64,000 nt of DNA from Cercospora beticola (taxonomy: Eukaryota > Ascomycota > Dothideomycetes > Mycosphaerellales > Mycosphaerellaceae): NCBI RefSeq assembly GCF_033473495.1, contig NC_088936.1, positions 5,146,001 to 5,210,000 of the forward strand. The letters are read 5' to 3'. The position numbers and the translations under genes were made by a program. The notes beneath the pieces were generated by a model, which had not been told where the DNA came from, did no database searches, and saw only the letters and a program-made list of their open reading frames with translations. Below, one piece after another: positions 47,451 to 57,235 of this stretch; the first letter of the stretch is position 1; the number at the start of each line of letters is the position of its first letter.

Positions 47451-49566
47451 CAACACATTTGAGCAACGAGAATGGGCGGATCACTTCTTCTTCTGCGATT
47501 CCTACTCCAGCCTCATTTGCCGAGACTCGGGCCCTGGCGATTCGTGCCAGATCGCGAAGTACTGGATATGTGAACACGTCGGCGACAGTCAGAGACAGCG
47601 ATTACCGGCGAGCAGCTGCGACTAGCTCCATTGCCGCGATGGAGTGACCTCCAAGTTGCACGAAGCTGTTCGAAGCGCTGATGCTGCTCGAGTCAAGTTG
47701 CAGGACACGCGACCACAGCAAGCGAAGCTGTCTCTCCGTGGCAGTGTGAGGTTCATCGAACGTCTGACCAGGCATAATCGTGGCCTGCAATGAAACGATC
47801 TGCTTCCACTCCAAGCCGCTCGCCAGCTCTCACAGTCGTTTTCGGTCCAACTTTCCCGTGGCCGCTACCGGAAATTCGTTGACTGGAAAGAAGACGCTTG
47901 GGATCATGAAAAGTGGAAGAATTTCGCAGATCTTCTGCTGAAGGTTCGACAATCTGTCGTGGATCTTCTGCAAATCCTGTCCAGATGTCTCGACAAACAC
48001 TGCTAAAGATGCTGCGTCACGATCGCTGGGGTATATCGCATCAACAATCACAGCCAATTCATTGCCCAGACAGGTTCGTACATAATACTCCACGTCGCCC
48101 AGTTCCACTCGCTGGCCACGGATTTTCAGTTGGCCGCCTTGAACGCGTCCGACGAAAAGAAGGCGACCATCGGAGAGGTACTTGACCAGATCACCAGTTT
48201 TGTAGACACAGCCGGATCGGCCAGGAACGTTTTGACTGCCAGCCAGCAGCCACGGAGGATCAACAATAAATGACAGTGATGTCTTTTCGGCGTCGGCCAA
48301 GTAGCCCTGCCCCACCATTGGACCTTCTAGGTACAATTCACCAACACTTCCTGGCGCCGCCAGTTGAGAGGCATCATTAGGACTCACAATCCATGTCGAA
48401 AAGCCAACTCCGACTCCGAGGTCTGGTCGATCAGCGGAAGTCGCATCCAGGACTGAAAACGCACACTTGAAGGTGCATTCAGTCGGTCCATATGTATTGA
48501 GGAGACGGACCTGGTCTGCCCAGCGCGTAATGTTGTCGCCATAGGGCATCTCTCCGCTCAGCAGAATCGTCTCCAAGGTAGGCTGAGGCGACTGTATCGT
48601 GCGCAAGACGGTAGGAGTGACATTGATCAAGGTTGGCTGGAACTGGCGAATCACGCTGGATAAATCGTTGAGTATATCCTCTTCCTTGGCAATGCACAGA
48701 CAGCCACCCGCGCAGAGCGTGTGCATAAAATTACTCCAGGCCACGTCGAAGGAATATGGTGCGATGTCAAGGACACGCGATTGCTCATTGAACCCCAGCT
48801 TGCGGCCTTGGTAATAGACAGTACTGCACACATTGGCGTGGCTGACACACGCCCCTTTTGGCTGGCCGGTTGTTCCTCTGACTGATTAGCATCTCAACTT
48901 GAAAAGACCATGCATGGATCAAACATACGAAGTGAACGAGATATACACGATATCTGTCGGGCTGACCTTTGGCAGGCTTGGAGATTCGTCGTCGAGCCCG
49001 CCCCGCGTTTCGAAGCAGTTCTCGTCAATCAGAACCACTTCTTCGACGCCCAAACCTAACGCTCGCTCCTGATGACCAGCAGAGCATACAAGCAGACTGG
49101 GCTGCAATTGCTCGACTATCGAACGCAAGCGAGCATCGGGATGATTGGCATCGAGCGTGACAGCGGCACATCCAGCTTTGATGACGGCCAGCATACCTAC
49201 ACAAGCCCATTTCGACTTCGAGAACAGCAGGGGAATGTTTGACCTCGGCGCTACTCCTATGCTAATAAGCCTGACCGCTAGCTGGTCTGCGAATGCATTG
49301 AGCTGAGCATATGTCAAGTCGCCATCCCAAGCGTGCACAGCCAACGCGTCTGGCTTGTTCGCTGCGATCTTGTCGTGCACGCATGCAGAGATGGACTCGT
49401 GGACTTCGGCGTTCCAGCGCCAGATCTGATCGAGTTCTTCCGTTGTCGGGCATGGTGATGGCTCATCGATCGAGTCTATCTTGGCTTCCATGGCGGGCAT
49501 TGACTTGTTGCTTTGATGCGCTTCAGCGAATGCTCTCTGAGAGACTTTGCCAAACCAACTGGACAT
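47450..49566 (-). other. NRPS module 1: A1-T1, with two premature stops
   Basis: A1 runs from 49566 to about 47830. Its core motif FTSGTTGQPKG is created by splicing 48929 to 48877, and it continues with SFDVAWSNFM, YGPTECTF, YKTGDLVKY and KIRGQRVELGDVE. The A10-like lysine segment GKLDRKRL is followed at once by TGA. T1 has the carrier serine in LGGHSIAAMEL and is followed within 8 residues by TAA. The same frame then continues into LTVADVFTYPVL, so both stops interrupt conserved sequence. Confidence 0.85.
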
Positions 49567-50951
49567 TCATCCACTCTGCAAAGAGTCTCTTCAATGCCAA
49601 GAAGCTGGAAGCCCTGAGGCCAGGATCGTTCGTAGACCCACCAAGCCCTGAACGGGCATATACAGCTGGCCAATAGCTGAGCTCTATAGCTCTTCTGCAC
49701 AACGAGTTCTCGCTCTGCATTATGCATTCAATTTGTGCAACACCACTGCAAGAATTGCGCGATCAGCCCACAATTGTTCACATAGCCATCCAATCTTGAC
49801 CTGCCGGATGCACGACGACTCCTCTGATCTGCACGACGGTCCGGGTGTCCACTGGCCCAGGGACCTGGTTCCTGGGGCGAATACGAGAGGATTGCATGAA
49901 ATGCAAGAGGTGAACCTGCATTACTTTCATGTGATTGCTGATCTTCGTTCGCTCCGGCGCAATTGCTCCCAACATGACTCGAGCACAGGAGGTGCAGATT
50001 GAGCAAGTGGACCAAGTTGCGGACGGTAGGAGAGGCGCCCGTCGCGGGCCTCAGACGAGCGCTACTTTCCGCGGTGACGAAGGACCACCTCGGATCCTCC
50101 TATTTCAAGCGATTGATATCCGTCGAGTATTGAGACACGCGAGGAACGGCGGTCTTCGCTCCGGGAGCTCTGTGCATGCATGCTTCCCAACGCTCCATTC
50201 TTTTGATAGCGAAGGTGTTCTGCCTGGCTCACGCAGGCAGGGAGTAACGACTCTTGCTAATCTGTGCGGAGCAGGGGAGGCCATGGAGATGCATTCTGAG
50301 CAATGTCACATGGGCGTCCCTACTGGCCAGTGGCAACCTGACATTCACAATTGAAGCCATTTGAATATGGATGCTGCGGCGCTTCAATTCCGACGAGGTG
50401 GCTTTAGTCGACTTCAACTTGCTCAGGTCCTGAGATGACAATTGCTTCCTCTTCAGCTGCATGACGTCTTCCGGGGCCGCTTGGGCAGAAATCTCATGGG
50501 TCCCTTTAGCCTCCAGATAGTTCGCATTCCTCACCAGCTCTTCACAGCTGATACTGGGATACCTGATGACACGGGTCGGAGAAGCTCGGGATGAGTTCAC
50601 TTGAGCTCGCATTTCTGGCAAATTGTGCAGCATGCACATATATTTCCTCGTATTCAAGCATTATCGAGTTTGTCTGCGGAGCCTTACGATAAAGCTTCGG
50701 AGTCATTGATTCACTTGCATCACGGGCCCCCAGCAAATGCAGCTTGCCCCTCAGATCCGCGCCTTGCGCAACATCCGCGACCCAGGATTGCTCAGTGTCT
50801 ACGACCTGGCATTGAGGCAGACAACGAAGGGTTCAAGAGTACCGAGATCGTATGAGCCCGGCCAGTAGGCTCTTGTCCGTACGTCGAGGCGGAGATTTCA
50901 TATGTCATACGTGAAGAGAGCAGCATTCTCGGATGACGATCTCTGAACACC
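49567..50951. other. Divergent promoter region, NRPS / hydroxylase
   Basis: 1.4 kb between the NRPS start and the start of the Asp/Asn hydroxylase-like gene. A minus-strand frame at 50229-50657 is open but has no recognised domain. The region should contain both promoters. Confidence 0.45.
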
Positions 50952-51797
50952 ATGGAGCTTATACGCAACATCTCACAATTGGTTCAGCTAGATCTCAAAC
51001 TTGTCGATGAAATCACACGAGAGATAACAGATACCGAGATCCCTTATCAGGTCACGTATGGAGAGTTCCAATTTGGAGGCTGGCATACAGCGGCACTGTA
51101 TGTGCCCCAAGGTCAAGACGACAGCGACGCTATAGTGCGTGACGGCAAGGCAGTTCCAACAGCACTCCTTGACAAGCTGCCAGCAACGCGTGGATTCCTG
51201 GCGCAGCTCGACTTAGACTACTTCACGGTTCGGATAGCACGCAACGACGTGGACTCGTGGTTGTGGGAACATCGCGACTATATGGAGTTGGACCAGGGCA
51301 TGGAAAGATGCCGACTTCACGTTCCGCTTGTCACCAACGACCTCGCTGTAATACAGTTCGAAAGTCATGCTGTTCATATGGCCAGAGGGTGGCTCTGGAA
51401 ATTGGATCCCACCAGCAGTCATGCAGTGTCCAATACTGGTGGCTCTGGGAGGATTCATCTGATACTGGATTGCTATATGATGAACTCGATTCGCTGCATG
51501 GTGAAGTCTCAGCACCTCGACAAGGACCACATATTTCCGCTACCGAAACTCCTCGAAACCGAAAGAACGGAACTTCTAGCACAAGCGAGTCAACTATTCA
51601 TGGACGAGGGCCAGGAGACGGCGGAGCAAAGCTTGCTCAAGACGTTCCATCGATTTGACCTTGGAGAAAGCTCGAGCTATGACTTGCTAGTTCAACTATA
51701 CAGAAATGTGGGATCCAAGGACTACGAGCAGCACTGGCTCAAGGAGCAGAATATCCGACTGTTCAATCGAGAGAAGTTGGAGGTCATCGAAGCTTGA
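50952..51797 (+). CDS. Aspartyl/asparaginyl hydroxylase-like Fe(II)/2OG oxygenase
   Basis: A single open frame of 281 residues. LWEHRDYMELDQGMERCRLH contains the HxD iron ligands and the conserved Arg/His of the Asp_Arg_Hydrox family (PF05118). WLWKLDPTSSHAVSNTGGSG with the following RIHLILD supplies the second His and the oxoglutarate-binding Arg. The family includes beta-hydroxylases of Asp/Asn and free-proline hydroxylases, so here it probably hydroxylates an amino acid, free or bound to the NRPS. The last 100 residues are a helical extension beyond the core. It is the nearest gene upstream of the NRPS and divergent to it. No break was seen. Confidence 0.85.
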   Translation: MELIRNISQLVQLDLKLVDEITREITDTEIPYQVTYGEFQFGGWHTAALYVPQGQDDSDAIVRDGKAVPTALLDKLPATRGFLAQLDLDYFTVRIARNDVDSWLWEHRDYMELDQGMERCRLHVPLVTNDLAVIQFESHAVHMARGWLWKLDPTSSHAVSNTGGSGRIHLILDCYMMNSIRCMVKSQHLDKDHIFPLPKLLETERTELLAQASQLFMDEGQETAEQSLLKTFHRFDLGESSSYDLLVQLYRNVGSKDYEQHWLKEQNIRLFNREKLEVIEA

Positions 51798-52220
51798 GCC
51801 TGCAAGATACATACATAGCTGCATTTACTCAACCTGTGGGCGCAATAGTGGACGCGGTCTTGCACATTACATGAGTCGTTCTGTGACTTCGACTACAGCT
51901 GGATGTGATCGCAAGCTCTTAGCGTTTCACGTAGACTGCGTTCTGGCATGATCGCCTAAATGCAGCTAGAGAATTCGAGCTATAGCTCGTCATCCTTCTC
52001 AATGGAAAGTGGATACTACATCGTGCGCTGCAAACTTTCTGCGCGCAGCTGAGCGTGCATGTACGAGCACATGAGTGGGAAAGGATACTCGGCAAGGGTT
52101 TGTCGCTTCTAGTGGCATACATGTGTTCTAAAACTCCCAAGTAATAAGATCATTCGTTCAACTTGATACGCTACGTCTCTTCTGTCGCAGCGTAAGATTA
52201 CACGATCTCCACATCGACTC
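51798..52220. other. Intergenic, no gene seen
   Basis: 423 nt between two plus-strand oxygenase genes. Only short frames are present. It presumably holds the promoter of the TauD-like gene. Confidence 0.5.
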
Positions 52221-53381
52221 ATGTCTCCATCGATCTTGAGCGACAATGGCTGGGTGCGAGAACCCATCAGACCGTCTAGAGCGCTCGTTGCTTTCTCCTA
52301 CGATGATACTACTCCTGTTATCGGCCGCGAGTACCTCGACATGAACATTGTGAATGATGTTCTCAATGCCTCTGACAAATTGGAGCGCCTTCGGCAGCTG
52401 GCGTACACAAGTAAGGCATCGGAATACTTGGTTGTCCTGATACATGGCTGACTACTCCTTCGAAGTCTCCGCCAGAGGCGTTGTGTTTTTCCGTCAACAA
52501 GACAACCTCACAAATGAGCTTCAGAAACAGTTCATACACAGCTTGGGCGAAGCTGTAGGGAAGCCGAAGGAGTCTTCACTCCACATACATCCCCTTTTGA
52601 ATGATACCTCCGACCTTGGTGTCGGCGATCCACAGATCTCTCACATTAGCTCTGTACAGAGAGAAAAGTTTATCAAGCATCTCGTCGACGAAACAGACAA
52701 GTACAGCTACCGTGGTGCGGAGTGGCATTCTGATGTGCAGTTTGAGCGCTTCCCTCCCGACTATACATCTCTTCGTGTTACACAGTTACCCAAAAACGGT
52801 GGCGATACTCTCTGGGCGTCTGGATACGAGATCTATGACCGCTTCTCGCCGGCTTATCAGAAATTTTTCGAGACCCTCACAGCCAGGTTCGACGGCGAAG
52901 GCTACAGAAAGGCAGCTGAGAACGAGAATTTGAAGATTCGAGAAGATAATCGAGGGCATCCTCTCAATATCGCATTGAGCTCTGAGCATCCTGTCGTGAG
53001 GACTAATCCTGTCACTGGCTGGAAGAGCATCTTCGCGATCGGACCATTTCCGTCCCGAATCAAGCAGTTAACTTCGATCGAGTCTCAAGACCTGTTGGCG
53101 AAGTTTATGAGGATGATTACAGAAAACCATGACTTGACAGTGCGATTTAAGTGGAAGAACCCAAACGATATTGCTATATGGGACAACAGGTACGAGTATC
53201 GGGATCTGCGGTATGATGGAAACTTACTGCTGACAGGTGCACGTTCCACACGCCAACGTACGACTATGAAGGGTTGGGAGAGCGATACGGAAATAGGGCA
53301 GTCGGAATCGGAGAGCAGCCATATTTTGATCCCAACAGCAAGTCGAGGAATGAGGACCTCTACGGCTCTGGTTCAGGTTGA
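52221..53381 (+). CDS. TauD/TfdA-family dioxygenase
   Basis: Three exons, 52221-52410, 52466-53189 and 53237-53381, with introns of 55 nt (GTAAGG) and 47 nt (GTACGA), predict 352 residues. ISARGVVFFRQQDNLT spans the first junction. WHSDVQFERFPPDYTSLR has the HxD iron ligands, LPKNGGDTLWASGYE is the family's second block, and AIWDNRCTFHTPTYD, created by splicing, has the distal His. Members of this fungal group act on alpha-ketoglutarate plus sulfonates or on secondary metabolites. Next to an NRPS and a second oxygenase it is probably a tailoring enzyme. If intron 2 is ignored the frame runs to 53616, but then the distal His is lost, so splicing is favoured. Confidence 0.88.
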
Positions 53382-53683
53382 CAATATACTGCGGCGGAAG
53401 TTGTGCGGCGATAGCAGTGGGTTCTCTATGGGCATTAACTCACTGGTGAAGGTTGCACACCTTCTTTTCTTTGATGACAAGTATAGATCGTGGTTCTGTT
53501 CGAAAGCGTTTGGAAGCGCGCAGGTTCGTAAAAATCTTTTCGATGCTGTAAAGCTGGCAGGCTGTTGTAGCAGGTCCTTTCCGGGGCTAAGGCATCGATG
53601 TGAACTCAAGCCATAGTCAAGAGACATTGCAGTACCTTGACAAGTTCAATACCTGGCAATGATATCTCCAGGCACGCATAGGC
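53382..53683. other. Short convergent intergenic stretch
   Basis: 302 nt between the TauD stop and the 3' end of the next minus-strand gene. Open frames here are read-through of the unspliced TauD gene. Confidence 0.5.
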
Positions 53684-54651
53684 TTAGTCTGGGAAGAACC
53701 TATCAGGGTAATGCTCCTTGATCTGTTTCTCGACATCATCCATGCATTGCTCCCTGGAGAAGTCTGGCGAGTCAGGCCAGCCATGCCGCCGAAAAATCTC
53801 TGACACCATCTTACCGGCCTCAGCATCTTCACGTGTCAGTGCGTGCTTTTCTTCCACGATCTCTCTAGTCACAGGGATTATAATTGAGCTCTCGAAAAAG
53901 ATGCTTCAAAACTTCGAAGAAGTCCGCGATTGCCCAACAGCAATTGCTGACACCGCCGCCCGAGCGCCAATCAGCTTCTTCTTCGGGGGCGTAGTCATGA
54001 GGCTCATCTTGTACGGGCTGGATGGGCTGCTCGACTCTGTCGTTAATGACCGCCGGGTATCCAAATGCTGTTCCGCAGAAGTATATTACTCCGAGGTGGG
54101 TGTCCAGAAACATTTTGTAATGTTTCGACTCCACTAGACCAATCACATGAGGGGGCACATGATCGAATGGAAGTTCTGTGATCTGTGATGCGTCGCTTGC
54201 TGGGTATAATGGTGGACTGCTGGAGACGTCTCGAGCGTACGAGGCCCAATCAGCGAACACACAGAAGCCAGCGCCTGGACACAGATACCAGCTAAAAATC
54301 CAGTCACTGGTCGACAGAAAGAGACTGACTATGTATTGGCGTTCCATACGAGCGCTTTCGTACATAAGGGAGGCAGCGGAGCAGAGGCACGACCTCGTCG
54401 GTCTTGTTCAGGTCTTTGAGATTCTCGGGAGTAATCTCAGGCCAGCCACCTTCGGGAGGTTGCATGAGATATTTTGGGTCAAGATACATCTTCGTCAGGA
54501 AGTCGTAGTAATCTTGAAAGGCTGCGACGGTCGCTGCACGCGAATAGGTGATATTGCAGAGGTCCATTGTTTCCGAGATCGGCAGACATCCAGGTGGCCA
54601 ATCATCGCAATACTCGTCTAAGTCGCCGCTGCTCTCCGCATGTTCCGACAT
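53684..54651 (-). pseudogene. Conserved fungal hypothetical protein, probable frameshift
   Basis: Exon 1 (54651-54350) and exon 2 (from 54291) join across a 58-nt intron with GTATGG...TTTAG ends. The protein has YYDFLTKMYLDP, PPEGGWPEIT, LNKTDEVVPLLRCLPYV, FADWASYA and LPFDHVPPHVIGLVESKHYK, a pattern I recall from an uncharacterised protein common in Pezizomycotina; no activity is known. At about 53870-53885 the frame of the conserved C-terminal part changes. Frame one stops at 53865, while the continuation TREIVEEKHAL to RRHGWPD lies in another frame ending at 53684, with no intron-sized gap. Either the gene carries an indel or it was shortened. Confidence 0.65.
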
Positions 54652-54934
54652 CTTGAGAGCTCGATGCGTTGGCTATCTTATGAATGGACTGAAGTCACTG
54701 GAAGCCCAGATTGAGGACAAAACTCAACAGGTATGAATGAAGCACTGTTGCTTCAGGCACAAAGGGTCCGGCTTTAACCAGGCAAACTGCAGCGCTATGT
54801 ATGCGCCAAGTCTTGGAAGAATGTATCCCGCCTTGGCTCAAAATCCGTTTGTAAAAGAGACGAACCGGCGAACATGCAGATCCCGCGGAGTCTGCTACAC
54901 TCGTCGAGGTTTCTGCTCTGCTCTGCAGACAGCA

Positions 54935-56922
54935 CTATCCTGGCGCTGCTGCCCTCTCACCCCGCCTCAGACTAACAACCAACTGACTATCATACTTCCC
55001 TCCAGTATACAACTTATGCCTCCCAACATTGAAATTCACAATCTTCTTCTCCAATCCATCAAACTCAGGCAGAATCGGATGTCTGCCTTTAACTTCCAAC
55101 CTCATCGCCTCTCCAGCATCAAATACAATCCCACCGGGCCAGAGACTAATCTCCAATTCCACGATCTCGCCTTTTGCCAGCTTCTGCTCAGAAGTGTGAG
55201 GATGATAGACGTACGCTGGTCCCATGAGATCGTTGTACTCAGAAGTGGAAAGGTTTGGAAGCTCTTCTTGGACGATCTCGCGATGAGATGCGCGGAGACG
55301 GCCTGAGGGACCAATGTACCGCCATACGTTCTCGTTTGGTATGTCTGAGGGTTTTGTGCCTGGTGGGAGGTCTTTCATGGGGATATTTTGGTGCCAGAGG
55401 GCCGTGCCATTTTTGTCGAGTTTGCGGATTACGACGTAGACGTCCTGAATCGCATGAGCTGAGAAGCATGATCGCTGCAGGGGTGGCGTTGTCAACTTAC
55501 TATATCGTTGTGATCATCTGTAGACATGAAGAGCTTGACTTTGGATATTCCACAAAGTTCGGTGTATTCGTGGAATGTATACGTGAAGAAGCAGCCTTCC
55601 TCAGTTGACGAGTCGGCTTGATATCCAGAGTTGGCTTCTTCTGCTACCTGGGCTTCGGTCAAAGTTCCAGTTGCAGCATCCAAGTACAATGTTTCGTAAC
55701 GAAACTCCGGAGGCGGATACTCGGTTGCTGGTCGGTTGACCACTGACGGTCGGTTATAGCCCAGCATAGATTGCCTGAGCCTGGGTGTCTTCTCCCAGCC
55801 ATTGTCTATACCTTTCATGTACTTGTCGAAGAATTTCTGCAAGTCGTCAATATTTTCTTTCTGGTAGATGTCGTGCCATTCTTGGGTAGTAGTCCAACGT
55901 AGCCTGTCATCCGCTAGTGAGTACGCTGAAACTCGGTTGACATTGAATGGAACGCAAACATACCATTTCTCAGTCGACGAAGCAAGCTGAAAGCCGCGCA
56001 AGGAGCCTTCCGTATGCAAGCCGGTGGAGTAACTCGCGGTCGCATACATAGGCACTGTGATATTACGCAGCTTCGGCTTCTTGTCTTCCCAGTAGTCGTT
56101 CCACAACGGATACTGATCGACCATAGCCGCGACGTCCTCACGCTGGTGCGGGCCTGGCAAGTCAATGCTCAGAAAAAGCTCACAATGTGCCAAGCAGAGT
56201 CACTCACCGCAGGCCCAAGCCATGAGCACATCCCAAAAGGCATGATCAGGAATACCGCCGCGACAAATAGACTCCCGATAGTAGTCGCCAAGACCTTCCC
56301 AAGGCGCCATACAAGCCAGATGAGGAGGCTGTTCTGCCGCGATGAACCATTGCGTCGTACCAAGCCAAGAGTTACCAGCCATTGTGACTTTCGAGTTGCA
56401 CCATGGCTGTTTCGCGATCCACTCGATACTGTCGTAGCCATCTCGACCCTCTTGAGTACCATACACGAAGAAGTCTCCTCCTGATGTGAATGATCCACGA
56501 GCATCAATGTTGACGATAGCATACCCGCGGGCAACCCATTCTGCAGGATCGGGAGCTTCCCACTTTTCCAGACCGCTTGTTGCATGCCGAGGCACTCCAA
56601 CTCTCCAAGGAAACATGTCAAGCTGTTGCATTCCAGAACCTGTTTTCCCATATGGACTCCAGGGCATGATTGCTGGGACGGGTGTTTCGTCTGATGTCAC
56701 AGGGCGAAAGACATCTGCCAGCAGTTCGACGCCATCACGTAATGTGATGCGAATGTCCTTGTCCCATGTCACATCGACTGGGAAAGGGCGGCGTCCTTCA
56801 TCCTTGGTCCAGCCTTTCGGGATAGTTCGTCTCTCCGGCGGGCCATATTCCACCCATATGTTCTTGGGTTCGCGATCGATGTCCGTAAAAGCTACTGGTA
56901 CTGAAAATGATTGAGTCGACAT
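54935..56922 (-). CDS. CocE/X-Pro dipeptidyl-peptidase-type hydrolase
   Basis: Three exons, 56922-56208, 56153-55501 and 55444-54935, joined across introns of 54 nt (GTGAGT) and 56 nt (GTAAGT), predict 625 residues. VTWDKDIRITLRDGVELLADVFRP is the S15/CocE opening strand. GYAIVNIDARGSFTSGG and VTMAGNSWLGTTQW hold the oxyanion region and the nucleophile Ser in G-x-S-x-x-G. The C-terminal third is the beta-jelly-roll of X-Pro DAP C-terminal domains (PF08530). No signal peptide was seen, so it is probably cytosolic. In an NRPS locus it could hydrolyse an ester or peptide of the product, or give self-protection; this is inference. Confidence 0.88.
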
Positions 56923-57235
56923 AGCTTGAGCTTCGGTGGAACTACGCCTCAAAGCCCTCTCGAAGGAGATGAACAATATAGCGAAGGCTGGAGGCACTTG
57001 CTCGCAGTGCTGCCCGGATGTGCGGAGTCTCCACCTCCACATTCTGCGTAATGAGGGGTCTCTCCACTGCTGACTTTCTGGGATGTCCATGGAATTGCTC
57101 GGATGTTGGCTCACGGCATCACACTCCGGGATTTGGTATTCGAGTGCACTCGAGTGTTCGTATGGAACTGCACTTGTACCAGGTCAAATGGCCCACCACA
57201 CGTCCCCGAGAAGACTTCTGACTGCTGCATCTGGG
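56923..57235. other. Promoter of the CocE gene and 3' end of the regulator
   Basis: 313 nt between the hydrolase start and the stop of the upstream transcription factor on the same strand. No gene was recognised. Confidence 0.5.

Larger units (their letters stand above)
33686..49566 (-). pseudogene. Five-module NRPS (A-T-C x5), disrupted
   Basis: One gene of about 15.9 kb starting at the ATG 49566, with domain order A1-T1-C1-A2-T2-C2-A3-T3-C3-A4-T4-C4-A5-T5-C5. It begins with an A domain and ends with a condensation domain, a layout used in fungi to release or cyclise peptides. Three introns keep the frame: 48878-48928, 36471-36537 and 35394-35470. Five lesions break it: in-frame stops at 47830-47832 (TGA) and 47602-47604 (TAA), a G/T-repeat frameshift at 43421-43443, a missing core in A4 near 39490-39512, and a frame break at 37895-37905. 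Between lesions the frames stay long and well conserved, so decay looks recent. Assembly error could explain the indels but hardly the two stops plus the deletion. The product is unknown. Confidence 0.85.

Noticed and set aside
47558..47606. Short intron (GTAATC...CCAG) removing the TAA stop in NRPS module 1
   Set aside because: It would delete the conserved LTVADVF segment and shift the frame.
50229..50657. 142-codon minus-strand frame in the NRPS promoter region as a gene
   Set aside because: No domain, no splice context and no signal peptide; likely chance.
52444..53616. A 390-codon unspliced TauD-like frame
   Set aside because: It loses the N-terminal block and the distal iron-binding His; the three-exon model restores both.
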